Assembly (NCBI GenBank): GCA_964544865.1
Contig: CAZJDV010000019.1
Coordinates: 1 to 33,389, forward strand
Length of the DNA: 33,389 nt
Source of the DNA: CAZJDV01 sp964544865
GTDB taxonomy: Bacteria > Chloroflexota > Dehalococcoidia > Lucifugimonadales > CAJWER01
Direction of reading: 5' to 3'
The translations under genes were made by a program, and so were the position numbers. Under the pieces are notes generated by a model that was given only the letters and a program-made list of their open reading frames with translations, had not been told where the DNA came from and did no database searches. Shown in pieces: positions 1 to 7,932 of the stretch. Numbering within the stretch: position 1 is the first letter of the stretch; each line of letters starts with the position of its first letter.

Positions 1-324
1 GTTTCCCGCGCTGAGCGCCAGATGCTCGATGACGAAAGCCGTCCGACGTTCGACCACTAGCATGGCGGCCGGGTAGTTTTGACACGATCCCGTTCCGACA
101 AGCGGCGCGGGGCAAAATCCGGGGCCTGGCGTCCCCGCTGCAGTTCGGGTACCTCGCTTCCCAATTTCCTCGATCCGCTCAGAACGGCATCGGTCGATCC
201 TGTCGGACCGGACTAGAGCGATTCCAGGCTCGCCTCGCCAAGGCTGAACCGCGCTGCTGGCAGCCTCGTGGTTTCGACGTCCGAAGAAATCGCGGCGGAG
301 CTGTTCCGCGATACTCACGGGCAT
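1..324 (-). CDS. Possible partial ORF at left edge, unrecognised
   Basis: A minus-strand frame starting at an ATG (322-324) stays open for 108 codons to the window edge. It would lie downstream of the FAD oxidoreductase on the same strand. I recognise no family, see no Shine-Dalgarno sequence before the ATG, and third-position GC is lower than in the clear genes here. On the plus strand the same stretch has only short frames, one ending at the stop at 58-60 and one at 337-339. It may be non-coding or a remnant, so bases 1-354 should be treated as without a confirmed gene. Confidence 0.2.
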   Translation of the reverse strand, partial: MPVSIAEQLRRDFFGRRNHEAASSAVQPWRGEPGIALVRSDRIDRCRSERIEEIGKRGTRTAAGTPGPGFCPAPLVGTGSCQNYPAAMLVVERRTAFVIEHLALSAGN

Positions 325-354
325 GCCAACTGGTTCTGAACGAGGCAACGTCAG

Positions 355-2352
355 TCAGGAAGCAAATCGGCAGTGGGCTTGATAGAGGATGCTGCAGGCC
401 CGGCCGCGGGTAATCGCGGCGGTCGTGGGAAGGCCATCGCCGGCGTCGCGGCCAGGATCGGTATCGACCACGCCGCAGTAGGACAATTCAAACTCAACTA
501 ACTGCATTAGCCTGGCGGCGCTAACGGCCCCTCCGGATACCGCCGGGACGGCGGCGACGGCCTGTGCCCGTGCCGTCGGATCGAGTGTGCCTGTGACAAG
601 CTGGGCGAAGGATCGCGTCCACTCTTTGGCGAGAGATTCTGTGAGCGGGTCATGGGGGCGCGCATCGTACGAGTCAAAGAACCCCTTGGCGCCAAAAAAC
701 TGGACGGGGCCCGCCCAGAGCTCGTCGGACCGCATGTCGAAATCGTTGAAAAATGAGATCATGATCCCTGCTTCGACCAGGCGCCGTTGAAGAGTCTCGC
801 AGGATATCGAGCCGGGCGCGACCCCGCTGCGCAGCGCGAGAGCGGCGGCGTATCCGGTCGCCTCACCGATGTGCACCCAGGTAGGTTCCACCCGGAGGGT
901 TCCGATGCCCACGTGGGTGGCGGACAGGCATCCCGGCACCAGCATGTTGTCGAGGTCTTTGGGCAGCAAAGTACCGTAGGGCACCTGCGCGGGCCTCGTC
1001 TTCTCGGTCAGGAGGAAGTTGCCGTCGTAGTAGCTCCCGAGCGTCCGGTCAAGCGTACATTCGTGCGAATCGAGCGGCCACTCGGAGATGGCGATGGAAT
1101 CGGCGTGTATTGGGGTTCGCTTCAGGCCTGGGGCGACGCTGGCGTCGTGCTCCGTGAAAACGTAACGCCCGACCATCTTGCGGGCCTCACGGACATAGAA
1201 CTCCCAGGGGATACCTGCGTTGTCAACGTATTCGTCTTTGGACAAGCCCCACCGCCGGGCACGTTCGCGTACTTCGTCGGGAACCTGTACGTCATACTGT
1301 AGGAAGTAGAGCAACCCGAGATCGTGATCGAGGTGCTCACGCATGATGCGCCGGCGGGTGGGCCAGTCGCCAGCCGGATATGCGTGATTCCCCCCTGGAA
1401 GCTGGCCGTAGTTCCAGATGGCCTTTCCGTTCGGCACCTTTTTCCAGCCCTGGAACTCGAACTCCTTCACGTCTCGGAGCAGCCAAGTGCTCTTGAGCGG
1501 ATACGGCGTGTCGACGGTCTGTGCATCGTCAAGGAGGATACCCAGGTACCGCTCGCGGTCATAGCTTGCCGGACGCTCGATAGGCAGGCGGTTCTCAGGG
1601 TCGCGGCTCAGCGTGAGCCGGTAGTTGTAGGCCTGCACCGCGTCATCGCCCTCCCCGGTGCTGCCGCTAAAGACTTCCGTGGAGACGGCCCCATAGGGCC
1701 ACAGGTTCAGCCTGCCGGACTGGGCCTCCCGGGGATAGCGCGTACCGTGCTCCCTTGCGACCTCGGTTTCCCCAATGAGGATCTTGCCGGCGTGGGGCTC
1801 ATCGTACTCCGCGCGGGACTCGCGCCCGACCCGATAGGCGACGCCGGCCAGCGCAAACAGGTCACCCTCGTACGACGCATCGACGAATACCTGGCATTCC
1901 ACGTGCCGGACCTCGTCGGACCTGAACGATCCGAATGTAGCAGCGTACAGCCGGCGCTCCGCCCGCTCAACCGAGATGGGGTGATAAGGTGTCAACACGG
2001 TGAGGGACGGTTCGGCTTCGACGAGAGCACTGAGAACCCGCTCGCCCACGTGCGGCTCGAAGGTGAGGTAGGTCGAGGCGTTTTCGTACTGCTCGGATTC
2101 GGCGCCATACGCGGACCGATAATGATCGAGAACCTGGTCCCAGAACTCCTCGAGCAGCGGAGCGCGCCGGCCTCGATATTGAGTATCGAGCAGCGCGACG
2201 CCGTTCGAAATCATGCCGCCAATGTGATCGTGGGGGCTCAGGAGTAGGACCTTGAACCCTTCGCGGGCGATGCGGACAGCGCAGGCGATACCGCATGGGG
2301 TGGCGCCATACACGAGAACGTCGCTGGTGCTGTTGATGATGGTTGCGGACAT
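355..2352 (-). CDS. FAD-dependent oxidoreductase (FAD_oxidored family)
   Basis: About 665 residues. Near the N-terminus is a dinucleotide-binding beta-alpha-beta fold: a short strand, then a Gly-rich turn of the form GATPCG (residues 16-21), then an arginine/glutamate helix and the GGM turn typical of the FAD-dependent oxidoreductase family PF12831. Such proteins oxidise unknown, often sugar- or organic-acid-like substrates; the substrate here cannot be read from sequence. The frame extends 24 codons further upstream, but that extension crosses a G-run and the promoter region and is low-complexity, so I chose the ATG at 2350-2352. No signal peptide or membrane segment is seen at the chosen start. 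A sigma70-like promoter lies 60-90 bases upstream. The gene is divergent from the YCII/ECF42 block and no lesion was seen. Confidence 0.85.
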   Translation of the reverse strand: MSATIINSTSDVLVYGATPCGIACAVRIAREGFKVLLLSPHDHIGGMISNGVALLDTQYRGRRAPLLEEFWDQVLDHYRSAYGAESEQYENASTYLTFEPHVGERVLSALVEAEPSLTVLTPYHPISVERAERRLYAATFGSFRSDEVRHVECQVFVDASYEGDLFALAGVAYRVGRESRAEYDEPHAGKILIGETEVAREHGTRYPREAQSGRLNLWPYGAVSTEVFSGSTGEGDDAVQAYNYRLTLSRDPENRLPIERPASYDRERYLGILLDDAQTVDTPYPLKSTWLLRDVKEFEFQGWKKVPNGKAIWNYGQLPGGNHAYPAGDWPTRRRIMREHLDHDLGLLYFLQYDVQVPDEVRERARRWGLSKDEYVDNAGIPWEFYVREARKMVGRYVFTEHDASVAPGLKRTPIHADSIAISEWPLDSHECTLDRTLGSYYDGNFLLTEKTRPAQVPYGTLLPKDLDNMLVPGCLSATHVGIGTLRVEPTWVHIGEATGYAAALALRSGVAPGSISCETLQRRLVEAGIMISFFNDFDMRSDELWAGPVQFFGAKGFFDSYDARPHDPLTESLAKEWTRSFAQLVTGTLDPTARAQAVAAVPAVSGGAVSAARLMQLVEFELSYCGVVDTDPGRDAGDGLPTTAAITRGRACSILYQAHCRFAS

Positions 2353-2411
2353 GTCCTGTTTCAAACCGGGGGGGGAGGGGGCAAGAGAATGCTCTGTCCT
2401 TGACGGTGATG

Positions 2412-2440
2412 ATGGTACTGTCACTCTGGAGCGCTGTCAA
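2412..2440 (-). promoter_or_regulatory. Sigma70-like promoter of the FAD oxidoreductase
   Basis: On the minus strand a perfect -35 hexamer TTGACA (2435-2440) is followed after 17 bases by TACCAT (2412-2417). It sits about 60 bases before the chosen start codon. TGACAG occurs both at the -35 and again at the end of the spacer, a short direct repeat that could serve as an operator, though this is speculative. Confidence 0.55.
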
Positions 2441-2596
2441 TCACACTTTCGTACGGTACCGGCGGCCGATCTTCATGCCCCAGTGGCCATCCGGGTGCTG
2501 GTGGTCTAACGGGGATGTCGATTCCTGACGGCCTCGTTCGTCGTTTCAGTACAGGCCGGTTCGCCGACCGGCACAAACACAATGCAGGAGGCGGGA

Positions 2597-2952
2597 ATGC
2601 GCTATCTGTTGCTCATATACGGGGACGAGAAGGAGGAGGCCAAGAGGCTGGAAGCCGAGATGCCGGCCTATATGGCCCGGTGGTTCGGGTACTCGGAGGA
2701 ACTGGAAAAGAGCGGCAAGATGCTCGGCGGCGAGGCCCTTATGCCGACGGCCACGGCTACCACCGTGCGCCTCGGAGAGGGTGGCATCACCTCCGACGGC
2801 CCTTTCGCCGAGACCAAGGAGCAAATGGGCGGCTTCTTCATGATAGAGGCCGAGAGCATGAAGGAGGCCACCGAGTGGGCGCCAGGATGCCGAACATCCC
2901 CGATGGGAGCTCCGTCGAGGTCAGGCGGATAATGGAGCAAGTCCACGGCTAG
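2597..2952 (+). pseudogene. YCII-related (DGPF) protein, frameshifted near C-terminus
   Basis: The N-terminal MRYLLLIYGDE strand and the motif SDGPFAETKEQ identify the YCII/DGPF family (PF03795), small alpha/beta dimers commonly encoded beside ECF42 sigma factors. I chose the ATG at 2597 because AGGAGG lies about six bases before it; the ATG at 2582 lies over this ribosome-binding site. Around 2880 the reading frame changes: family-like sequence continues one frame over (MPNIPDGSSVEVRRIME) to the TAG at 2950-2952, whereas the original frame ends in unrelated residues at 2932. One base appears to be missing. The reconstructed protein is about 118 residues, normal for the family. It is probably functionally linked to the damaged sigma factor downstream. 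Whether the lesion is biological or an assembly error cannot be settled here. Confidence 0.75.
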
Positions 2953-3061
2953 AACTAGCAAGCGTAAAGCAGGTGTTGAGTGCTGCTCGTACTAACGATG
3001 TTCCGAACACTAAGCTCGAGATTCGGGCAAGCGGCAAACCGGCCAATAGGAGAGCCTCGTG

Positions 3062-3350
3062 ATGTAGTACATGATGCGGCATTTTGGATTCGGACCCCCC
3101 CCCCCCCCCGGAAATCATGGGCGCGTGGAACAAGTGGTTCGAATCCATCGCGGACAAGGTAGTCGACCAGGGTGGCTTCAGCGGCAGGAGAGAGATCTCA
3201 GACGCCGGAACCAAAGGCCTACCGCGGGGAATGGAGTCCATCACCGGCTACAACATAATCAACGCCGAGAGCCTGGATGAGGCAGTACAGATCGCCCAGA
3301 GCAACCCGTACATCGCGAGCGTCCGAGTCTACGAAATGAGGTCGATGTAG
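3062..3350 (+). pseudogene. Second YCII-related protein, nonsense codon 2 and poly-C frameshift
   Basis: The C-terminal two thirds (GAWNKWFESI, then ESITGYNIINAESLDEA, then SVRVYEM) is a clear YCII-related protein of the type found next to ECF42 sigma factors. The start region reads ATG TAG TAC ATG ATG, where relatives from memory read M-K-Y-M-M, so an AAG-to-TAG change at codon 2 (3065-3067) is likely. The ATG at 3071 could still restart translation. The N-terminal and C-terminal parts are in different frames, with the change inside a run of 15 C (3095-3109). AGGAGA lies just upstream of 3059. The reconstructed length is about 95 residues. Two independent lesions in one small gene argue for inactivation, although the long C-run could also vary in length. 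Confidence 0.7.
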
Positions 3351-3456
3351 CCGCGGGCGACGCTGGATCGGCTCGTCGGCTCCGAGTTCGAGACACAGAT
3401 GGTCGTGGGGGGGGGATAGCCCCAGAACGGAGAGTCTGGTGCGAGCGGCAGGTGCA

Positions 3457-4689
3457 ATGGACGACGCAGCAGCAACTCTTGAGAGAGGGTGTTCAGGGAG
3501 GAGCACGGCCGCGTTATCGCGTCGCTGATCGCCGTGTTCGGCGATTTCGACGTGGCGGAGGAGGCCGTCCAGAGCGCCTTCGTCACGGCCCTGGACCGCT
3601 GGCCCCACGTCGACTTGCCTTTGCAACCCAGCCGCCTGGATAACCACGACCGCCAGGCGCAAGGCCATCGACTTCCTTCGCCGCGACCGCGTCCGCGGTG
3701 ACGAGTACGCAGCGCTCGCGCGGTCCGGCGTAGCCGACGCCGAAGCGCCCAAAAAGACAGAGGACTTAGACACGCTGCTCCGGGACGACCGGCTGCGGCT
3801 CATCTTCACGAGCTGCCTTCCGGCGTTGAACGTCGAGCCCGCGTGGCACTGACCCTTCGGACCCTTGGCGGCCTGACCACGCCCGAGATCGCGCGAGTGT
3901 TCCTGGTGCCGGAGGCGACCCTGGCGCAGCGACTGGTGCGCGCCAAGCGCAAGATCCGCGACGCTGGGATACCTTGAAGGGTTCCGCCGGACCACCTTCT
4001 CACGGAGCGGCTCGCCGCCGTCCTCGCAGTCATCTACCTGGTGTTCAACGAGGGTTACGCCGCCAGCGGCGGGGACGACCTTGTGCGTCGCGACCTGTGC
4101 GCGGAGGCTATTCGGCTGGGGCGGGTGCCCATGGAGCTCATGCCCGACGAGCCGGAGGTGTCCGGACTTCTTGCGCCGATGCTGCTCCAGGACTCCAGGC
4201 GTCACGCCCGCGTATCCTCGAATGGCGGCGTGGTGCTTCTGGAGGACCAGGACAGGTCGGCCTGGGATCGGGCGGAGACCGACGAAGGACTTGGCCTCGC
4301 CGCCCGGTTGTCTCGCTCCCGGCTGCCGGGTCCATACCAGGTCCAGACGGCCCTCGCCGCCGTTCACGCGCGGGCGGCGAGGCCGAAGCAGACGGACTGG
4401 CGGCCATCAGGCCGTCTCCAGTCGTCGAACTGAACAGGGCCGTCGCGGTGGCGATGATTGACGGCCCAGAACGGGGTCTGGCCCTGATCGAGCGCCCCGA
4501 GGTGGCCGGAAAGCTGGGGGGGGGGGCCGGTGGCTTCACACGACCCGGGCCGACTTGCTGCGCAGGCTTCACCGGCATGGCGACGCGGCGGCGGCCTATC
4601 GTCGTGCGCTGGAGCTTCCCAGCAACAAGACCAACCGAGACTTCATCGTCGGGCGTATCGAGGAGATGGAGGCGGCAACTGGCGAGTAG
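3457..4689 (+). pseudogene. ECF42-type RNA polymerase sigma factor, multiply disrupted
   Basis: Joined across frames, the sequence matches a SigJ-like ECF42 sigma factor with a C-terminal TPR-like extension. Sigma region 2 contains FREEHGRVIASLIAVFGDFD and ARRKAIDFLRRDRVRG. Region 4 contains GGLTTPEIARVFLVPEATLA and RLVRAKRKIRDAGIP. The extension contains YLVFNEGYAAS, LLEDQDRSAWDRA, SPVVELNRAVAVAM and AAAAYRRALELP. I place the start at ATG 3457 (MDDAAATLER). Lesions in order: a frame change at about 3486 in a GA repeat; another at about 3618; another at about 3838; an in-frame TGA at 3975-3977 where relatives carry Phe; a frame change at about 4400 with apparent loss of about ten residues between AAI and SPVVELN; and a frame change at a run of 11 G (4516-4526). 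It is almost certainly not functional as written. Family members pair with the DGPF/YCII genes found just upstream. Confidence 0.8.
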
Positions 4690-4725
4690 TCGCACCGAGG
4701 GAGACCTGAACCATGGAGGCGTGCG

Positions 4726-5045
4726 ATGGCGTTTGACCCGGAGCTGGCCGAGCGTATTCGCGTCGTGTTGGCCGGCGTGGAGGGCGTGACGGAGAAAAAG
4801 ATGTTCGGGGGGCTGACCTTCATGCTCGGCGGCAAGATGTGCTGCGGCATCGTTGGCGACAGGCTGATGGTAAGGGTTGGCCCATCGGCGTCCGAGGACG
4901 CCCTGGCCGAGCCCTTCGCCCCGCCGATGGACTTCACCAGGCGTCCACTAGGGGAGATGGTCTATGTCGAGGTCGAGGGGTATCGCGCGGACGGGGCCCT
5001 CAGTCACTGGATCGCGCGCGGGTCGAGTTTGCCGCATCGCTCTGA
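4726..5045 (+). CDS. TfoX N-terminal-domain protein, frameshifted at the C-terminus
   Basis: The first 99 residues or so match the TfoX N-terminal domain family (PF04993): EKKMFGGLTFMLGGKMCCGI, then LMVRVG, then FTRRPLGEMVYVE. In Proteobacteria this domain belongs to competence regulators; stand-alone copies like this have no assigned role and frequently sit near YCII/ECF genes. The ATG at 4726 follows GGAGG about eight bases upstream. After SHWIARG, near 5022, the annotated frame runs into unrelated sequence as far as 5172, while the adjacent frame gives the expected ending VEFAASL and a TGA at 5043-5045. One indel in this GCGC-rich stretch explains this. The reconstructed protein is about 106 residues, typical for the family. 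The lesion touches only the last residues, so partial function is possible. Confidence 0.7.
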
Positions 5046-5168
5046 GTGTTCCAAACAAGGCCTTCGCCTCCCAGCGTCCTCGTTACTTATCAGCCTGCTC
5101 AGGGGCTTGAAATCGGGCCGCCGGGGGGGTAGTATCCGGCCAAACTCGAATCCCATCGGAGCCACGGC

Positions 5169-6401
5169 ATGATCGACACCAATCGAAAACCATCTATGTC
5201 TCCCGAGGAGGCCAGGCAGTTTCACTACGAGTGCATGGTTGTCGACAGCCAGCAGCCGGGCGCGACGTCGGGTCTGCTGTTCAACGATGAGATGAGGGCG
5301 GCCATGGACGAGTACGCCGCCAGAGGACTGTCCCGCAACGAGATACGAAGGCGATTGCAGGCGATGGCCGTCCGGGAGGTGCAGGCCTCTCCGGAGGCCC
5401 GGCGCCAGTACATGGCGCTTTGGGAGCACTCAGGGGTCAACGTGGCCAGCGCTACCTACGCCGGCCCCCGGCCGCCGGACGGGGCGTTTGAGACGTCCGT
5501 GCGGGCGATCTCTGAGGCCCTCGGCATGATCGGCGCCTTGGGTGGGGAGCTACGCCTGGTATTGACCGCGGACGGCATCGAGCAGGCCTATAGGGACGGC
5601 GTCAGGGGCGTGATATTCGACTTCCAGGACACGACTCCCTTCGGCAGCGACCTGGACAGGATCGACCTGTTTTACAATATGGGGCTGCGGGTGGTCCAGC
5701 TCACGTACAACCTTCGAAACCTGGTCGGAGACGGCTGCACCGAACGCTACAAGACCGGGCTGACCTACTTCGGCATCAAAGTCGTCGAGAGGCTCAACGA
5801 GCGCCGGATGGCGGTGGACGTGAGCCACTGCAGCGAGCAGGTCGGCTGGGACGCGCTCGAAGTCTCCAGCGCGCCGATCATCGTGTCCCACTCGGCCAGC
5901 AACGCCGTGTGCTACCACGACCGCGGCAAGGGTGACGACCTGGCTCGGGCCATAGCCCAGCGCGGCGGGTTATTCGGCGTGGCCGCCATCGGCGGCTTCC
6001 TCCAGGCGGACACCGGCGCGACGCTGGACGACTTCGTAGACCACGTGGAGCACCTCGTCGACGTGATGGGGATCGACCACGTCGGGATCGGCTCTGACAA
6101 GTGCGGCCCCGGCCCGGGCACCGAGTCCAACTACGAGTTCCCGGAGGAGATGGGGCCCTTCGAGACCTCGTTCCTGTACAGCGAGGACCCGGAGCCGAAG
6201 GGGGCTCCCGACGGCTTCCCCTGGATGGGGTTCAGGGCCGAGCACAGGCTCAGCGACGAGCACCGCATCGTGGACTTCGATCAGTTCACGGACTGGCCCA
6301 ACATCACGGTGAAGCTGGCGGAGCGAGGGTTCACCGAGGAGGAACTACGCAAGCTGCTGGGGCAGAACTACGTGAGGGTGTTCCGCGACATCGTGGGATA
6401 G
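5169..6401 (+). CDS. Membrane dipeptidase-like protein (peptidase family M19), divergent
   Basis: 410 residues with the overall M19 (renal dipeptidase, PF01244) layout: GLRVVQLTYNLRN, GLTYFGIKVVERLN, MAVDVSHCSEQ, PIIVSHSASNAVC, HVEHLVDVMGIDHVGIGSD. Canonical M19 enzymes are two-zinc amidohydrolases that cleave dipeptides. Here the N-terminal metal motif H-x-D is replaced by S-Q-Q (VVDSQQPGA), and the usual bridging-glutamate segment (IEGG-like) reads IFDFQD. The later histidines and aspartate are retained. It may therefore bind a single metal or act on another amide, ester or lactone substrate. No signal peptide is seen. GGAG lies eight bases before the ATG. A Gfo/Idh oxidoreductase follows after 37 bases, suggesting co-transcription and a catabolic role. 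The family is well supported; the activity is not. Confidence 0.85.
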   Translation: MIDTNRKPSMSPEEARQFHYECMVVDSQQPGATSGLLFNDEMRAAMDEYAARGLSRNEIRRRLQAMAVREVQASPEARRQYMALWEHSGVNVASATYAGPRPPDGAFETSVRAISEALGMIGALGGELRLVLTADGIEQAYRDGVRGVIFDFQDTTPFGSDLDRIDLFYNMGLRVVQLTYNLRNLVGDGCTERYKTGLTYFGIKVVERLNERRMAVDVSHCSEQVGWDALEVSSAPIIVSHSASNAVCYHDRGKGDDLARAIAQRGGLFGVAAIGGFLQADTGATLDDFVDHVEHLVDVMGIDHVGIGSDKCGPGPGTESNYEFPEEMGPFETSFLYSEDPEPKGAPDGFPWMGFRAEHRLSDEHRIVDFDQFTDWPNITVKLAERGFTEEELRKLLGQNYVRVFRDIVG

Positions 6402-6438
6402 CCGGCCGACAGGACGGTGATGCTGAAAGGGGAGTCTT

Positions 6439-7530
6439 GTGGAGACCTACAGGGTGGCGATAATCGGTCTGGGGCGTATGGGCAGCACGATCGACGAGGA
6501 GCACTCGTCCCTTGGGCCTTACTCTATCCCGGCTTGCTGCCGGGCCAGTGACCGGCTCGAGCTGATCGCGGGCTCAGATCTCATTCGGGCGAGACGGGAG
6601 GCGTTCGGCGAGAAGTGGGGAGTGACCGCGTTATACGAAGACTACCTGGAGATGATCGAGCGGGAACGGCCCGACCTGGTCGCCGTGACCACCAGGGGCA
6701 CGAGCCTCCTGAAACCGATAAACCGCGCGCCGTCAAGTGATTTCAGAGAGGACTCGCATGCGGAGATCGGCGCCGCGGTAGCCGGGGCCGGCGTGCCGAT
6801 GCTCTACCTCGAAAAGGCCATCGCTAATACGGTGCGCGGCGCGGACACGCTCCTGGTGGCGTGCCGTAAGAACGGGACGGTGTTCAACGCGGGCGTGCTG
6901 CAGCGGTTCTGCAGTTGGGCGGGCGTGGCCAGAGAGGCCATAGAGCGCGGGGACATCGGCGAGCCAAGGGTTGTTGCACACTATGGAAACTGCAGCCTGA
7001 TGCACAACCACGTCCACTCAATCGATACGATCTCGTATCTGCTGGGCGACCCTGGGATCGTGGCCGTACGAGGCGAGTTGCACCCCAGGGACCTGAAAAT
7101 TGAGGACAATCACCTGGCCGAGGACCCGCGGGCCACGTTCCACATCGTCTTCTCCAACGGGGTCGAGGCCTACTCGGTGCCCGGCGGCCCGGTGGAGACC
7201 GAGGTGATTGGAACCGAGAACTCCATCCGGGCGTCGAACACCCTGGAGAGCAGTGAAGCGACCGTGCACCTCAGGGCCGCCTCAGGGGGCGACAGAAGAC
7301 CGGCCTGGAAATCGATCCCCGTCCCGCCGATCCCCGGAGGCAGCTCCGTGGTGGCATGTCTCGAGGACCTGGTGAACTCCTACGGGGCGGGGCGGCCGTC
7401 CAGGGCCAATATCGACGTGAGCCACCAGGTGGCGGAGGCGATGCTTGCCGTGGCCGAGAGCCACCGGCAGGGCGGCGCCTGGATAGAGCTGCCGGTCCAG
7501 AATCGTGACCTCTACGTCTTTCACGTGTAG
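6439..7530 (+). CDS. Gfo/Idh/MocA family NAD(P)-dependent oxidoreductase
   Basis: 363 residues starting at GTG 6439, with AAGGGGAG seven to fourteen bases upstream. The N-terminal Rossmann fold has the motif GLGRMG (residues 10-15). The strand end LEKAIAN (about residue 125) stands in the position of the family's EKP motif, with the proline replaced by alanine. A catalytic-type H-S-I-D (193-196) follows in MHNHVHSIDTISYLLG. These enzymes oxidise or reduce sugars, inositols and related polyols with NAD(P). The substrate cannot be inferred. There is an insertion around residues 90-105 between the first and second half of the Rossmann fold. The gene is 37 bases behind the M19-like gene and probably in the same transcript. 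No lesions. Confidence 0.85.
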   Translation: METYRVAIIGLGRMGSTIDEEHSSLGPYSIPACCRASDRLELIAGSDLIRARREAFGEKWGVTALYEDYLEMIERERPDLVAVTTRGTSLLKPINRAPSSDFREDSHAEIGAAVAGAGVPMLYLEKAIANTVRGADTLLVACRKNGTVFNAGVLQRFCSWAGVAREAIERGDIGEPRVVAHYGNCSLMHNHVHSIDTISYLLGDPGIVAVRGELHPRDLKIEDNHLAEDPRATFHIVFSNGVEAYSVPGGPVETEVIGTENSIRASNTLESSEATVHLRAASGGDRRPAWKSIPVPPIPGGSSVVACLEDLVNSYGAGRPSRANIDVSHQVAEAMLAVAESHRQGGAWIELPVQNRDLYVFHV

Positions 7531-7617
7531 GCTACGCTGCCGGCGGGCGGCCACCGTGGGCGGAGATGCGGCGCGAATGTTGAAACTGGTGGTCGTCCAG
7601 TTCATTTTGACGGAGCT

Positions 7618-7725
7618 TGTCACTCTGAGGAGCGAAACGACGAAGAATCCGGGGAGGGGGGTTCGCGTTTGAGCGCATCGCACGGCCTCAACCGCCCCAG
7701 ATTCTTCGCTTCGCTCAGAATGACA
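7618..7725. repeat. Imperfect inverted repeat, small interspersed (MITE/ERIC-like) element
   Basis: The left arm (7618-7654) reads TGTCACTCTGAGGAGCGAAA and onward to AAGAATCCGGGG. The right arm (7695-7725) is, on the opposite strand, TGTCATTCTGAGCGAAGCGA then AGAATCTGGGG. The arms are separated by about 40 bases. From memory, the sequence TGTCATTCTGAGCGAAGCGA is a recurrent non-coding element in many bacterial genomes, including Chloroflexota. It fills most of the 400-base gap 7531-7932; the remainder shows no gene. The short frames overlapping it are spurious translations of the element. Confidence 0.7.
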
Positions 7726-7932
7726 TTGGTGATAGCCACGTTGACTAACCGCCAACGTTCTAAAGAATCTGAAATCAGAATTGTCAACTACACCTTCCGC
7801 GAGGCACCTGTAGTTCAGCCACGATCGAGCACATACGCCCGGTTTGGCCGCGAGTCGGCCGATATGAGAGAATCCGAATAGGGCCTGTTCGGGGCCGCTG
7901 TCCCGGACACCAACACCATCAGGGAGACGACG

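Noticed and set aside
1324..2247. 307-codon plus-strand ORF opposite the FAD oxidoreductase
   Set aside because: Antisense shadow of a clear gene in GC-rich DNA, with no recognisable protein features.
3219..4367. 382-codon minus-strand ORF across the ECF42 region
   Set aside because: The plus strand reads as a recognisable, though broken, sigma factor; the opposite frame is open by composition only.
7669..7881. Short ORFs over the inverted repeat
   Set aside because: Their sequence is just the repeat element translated.
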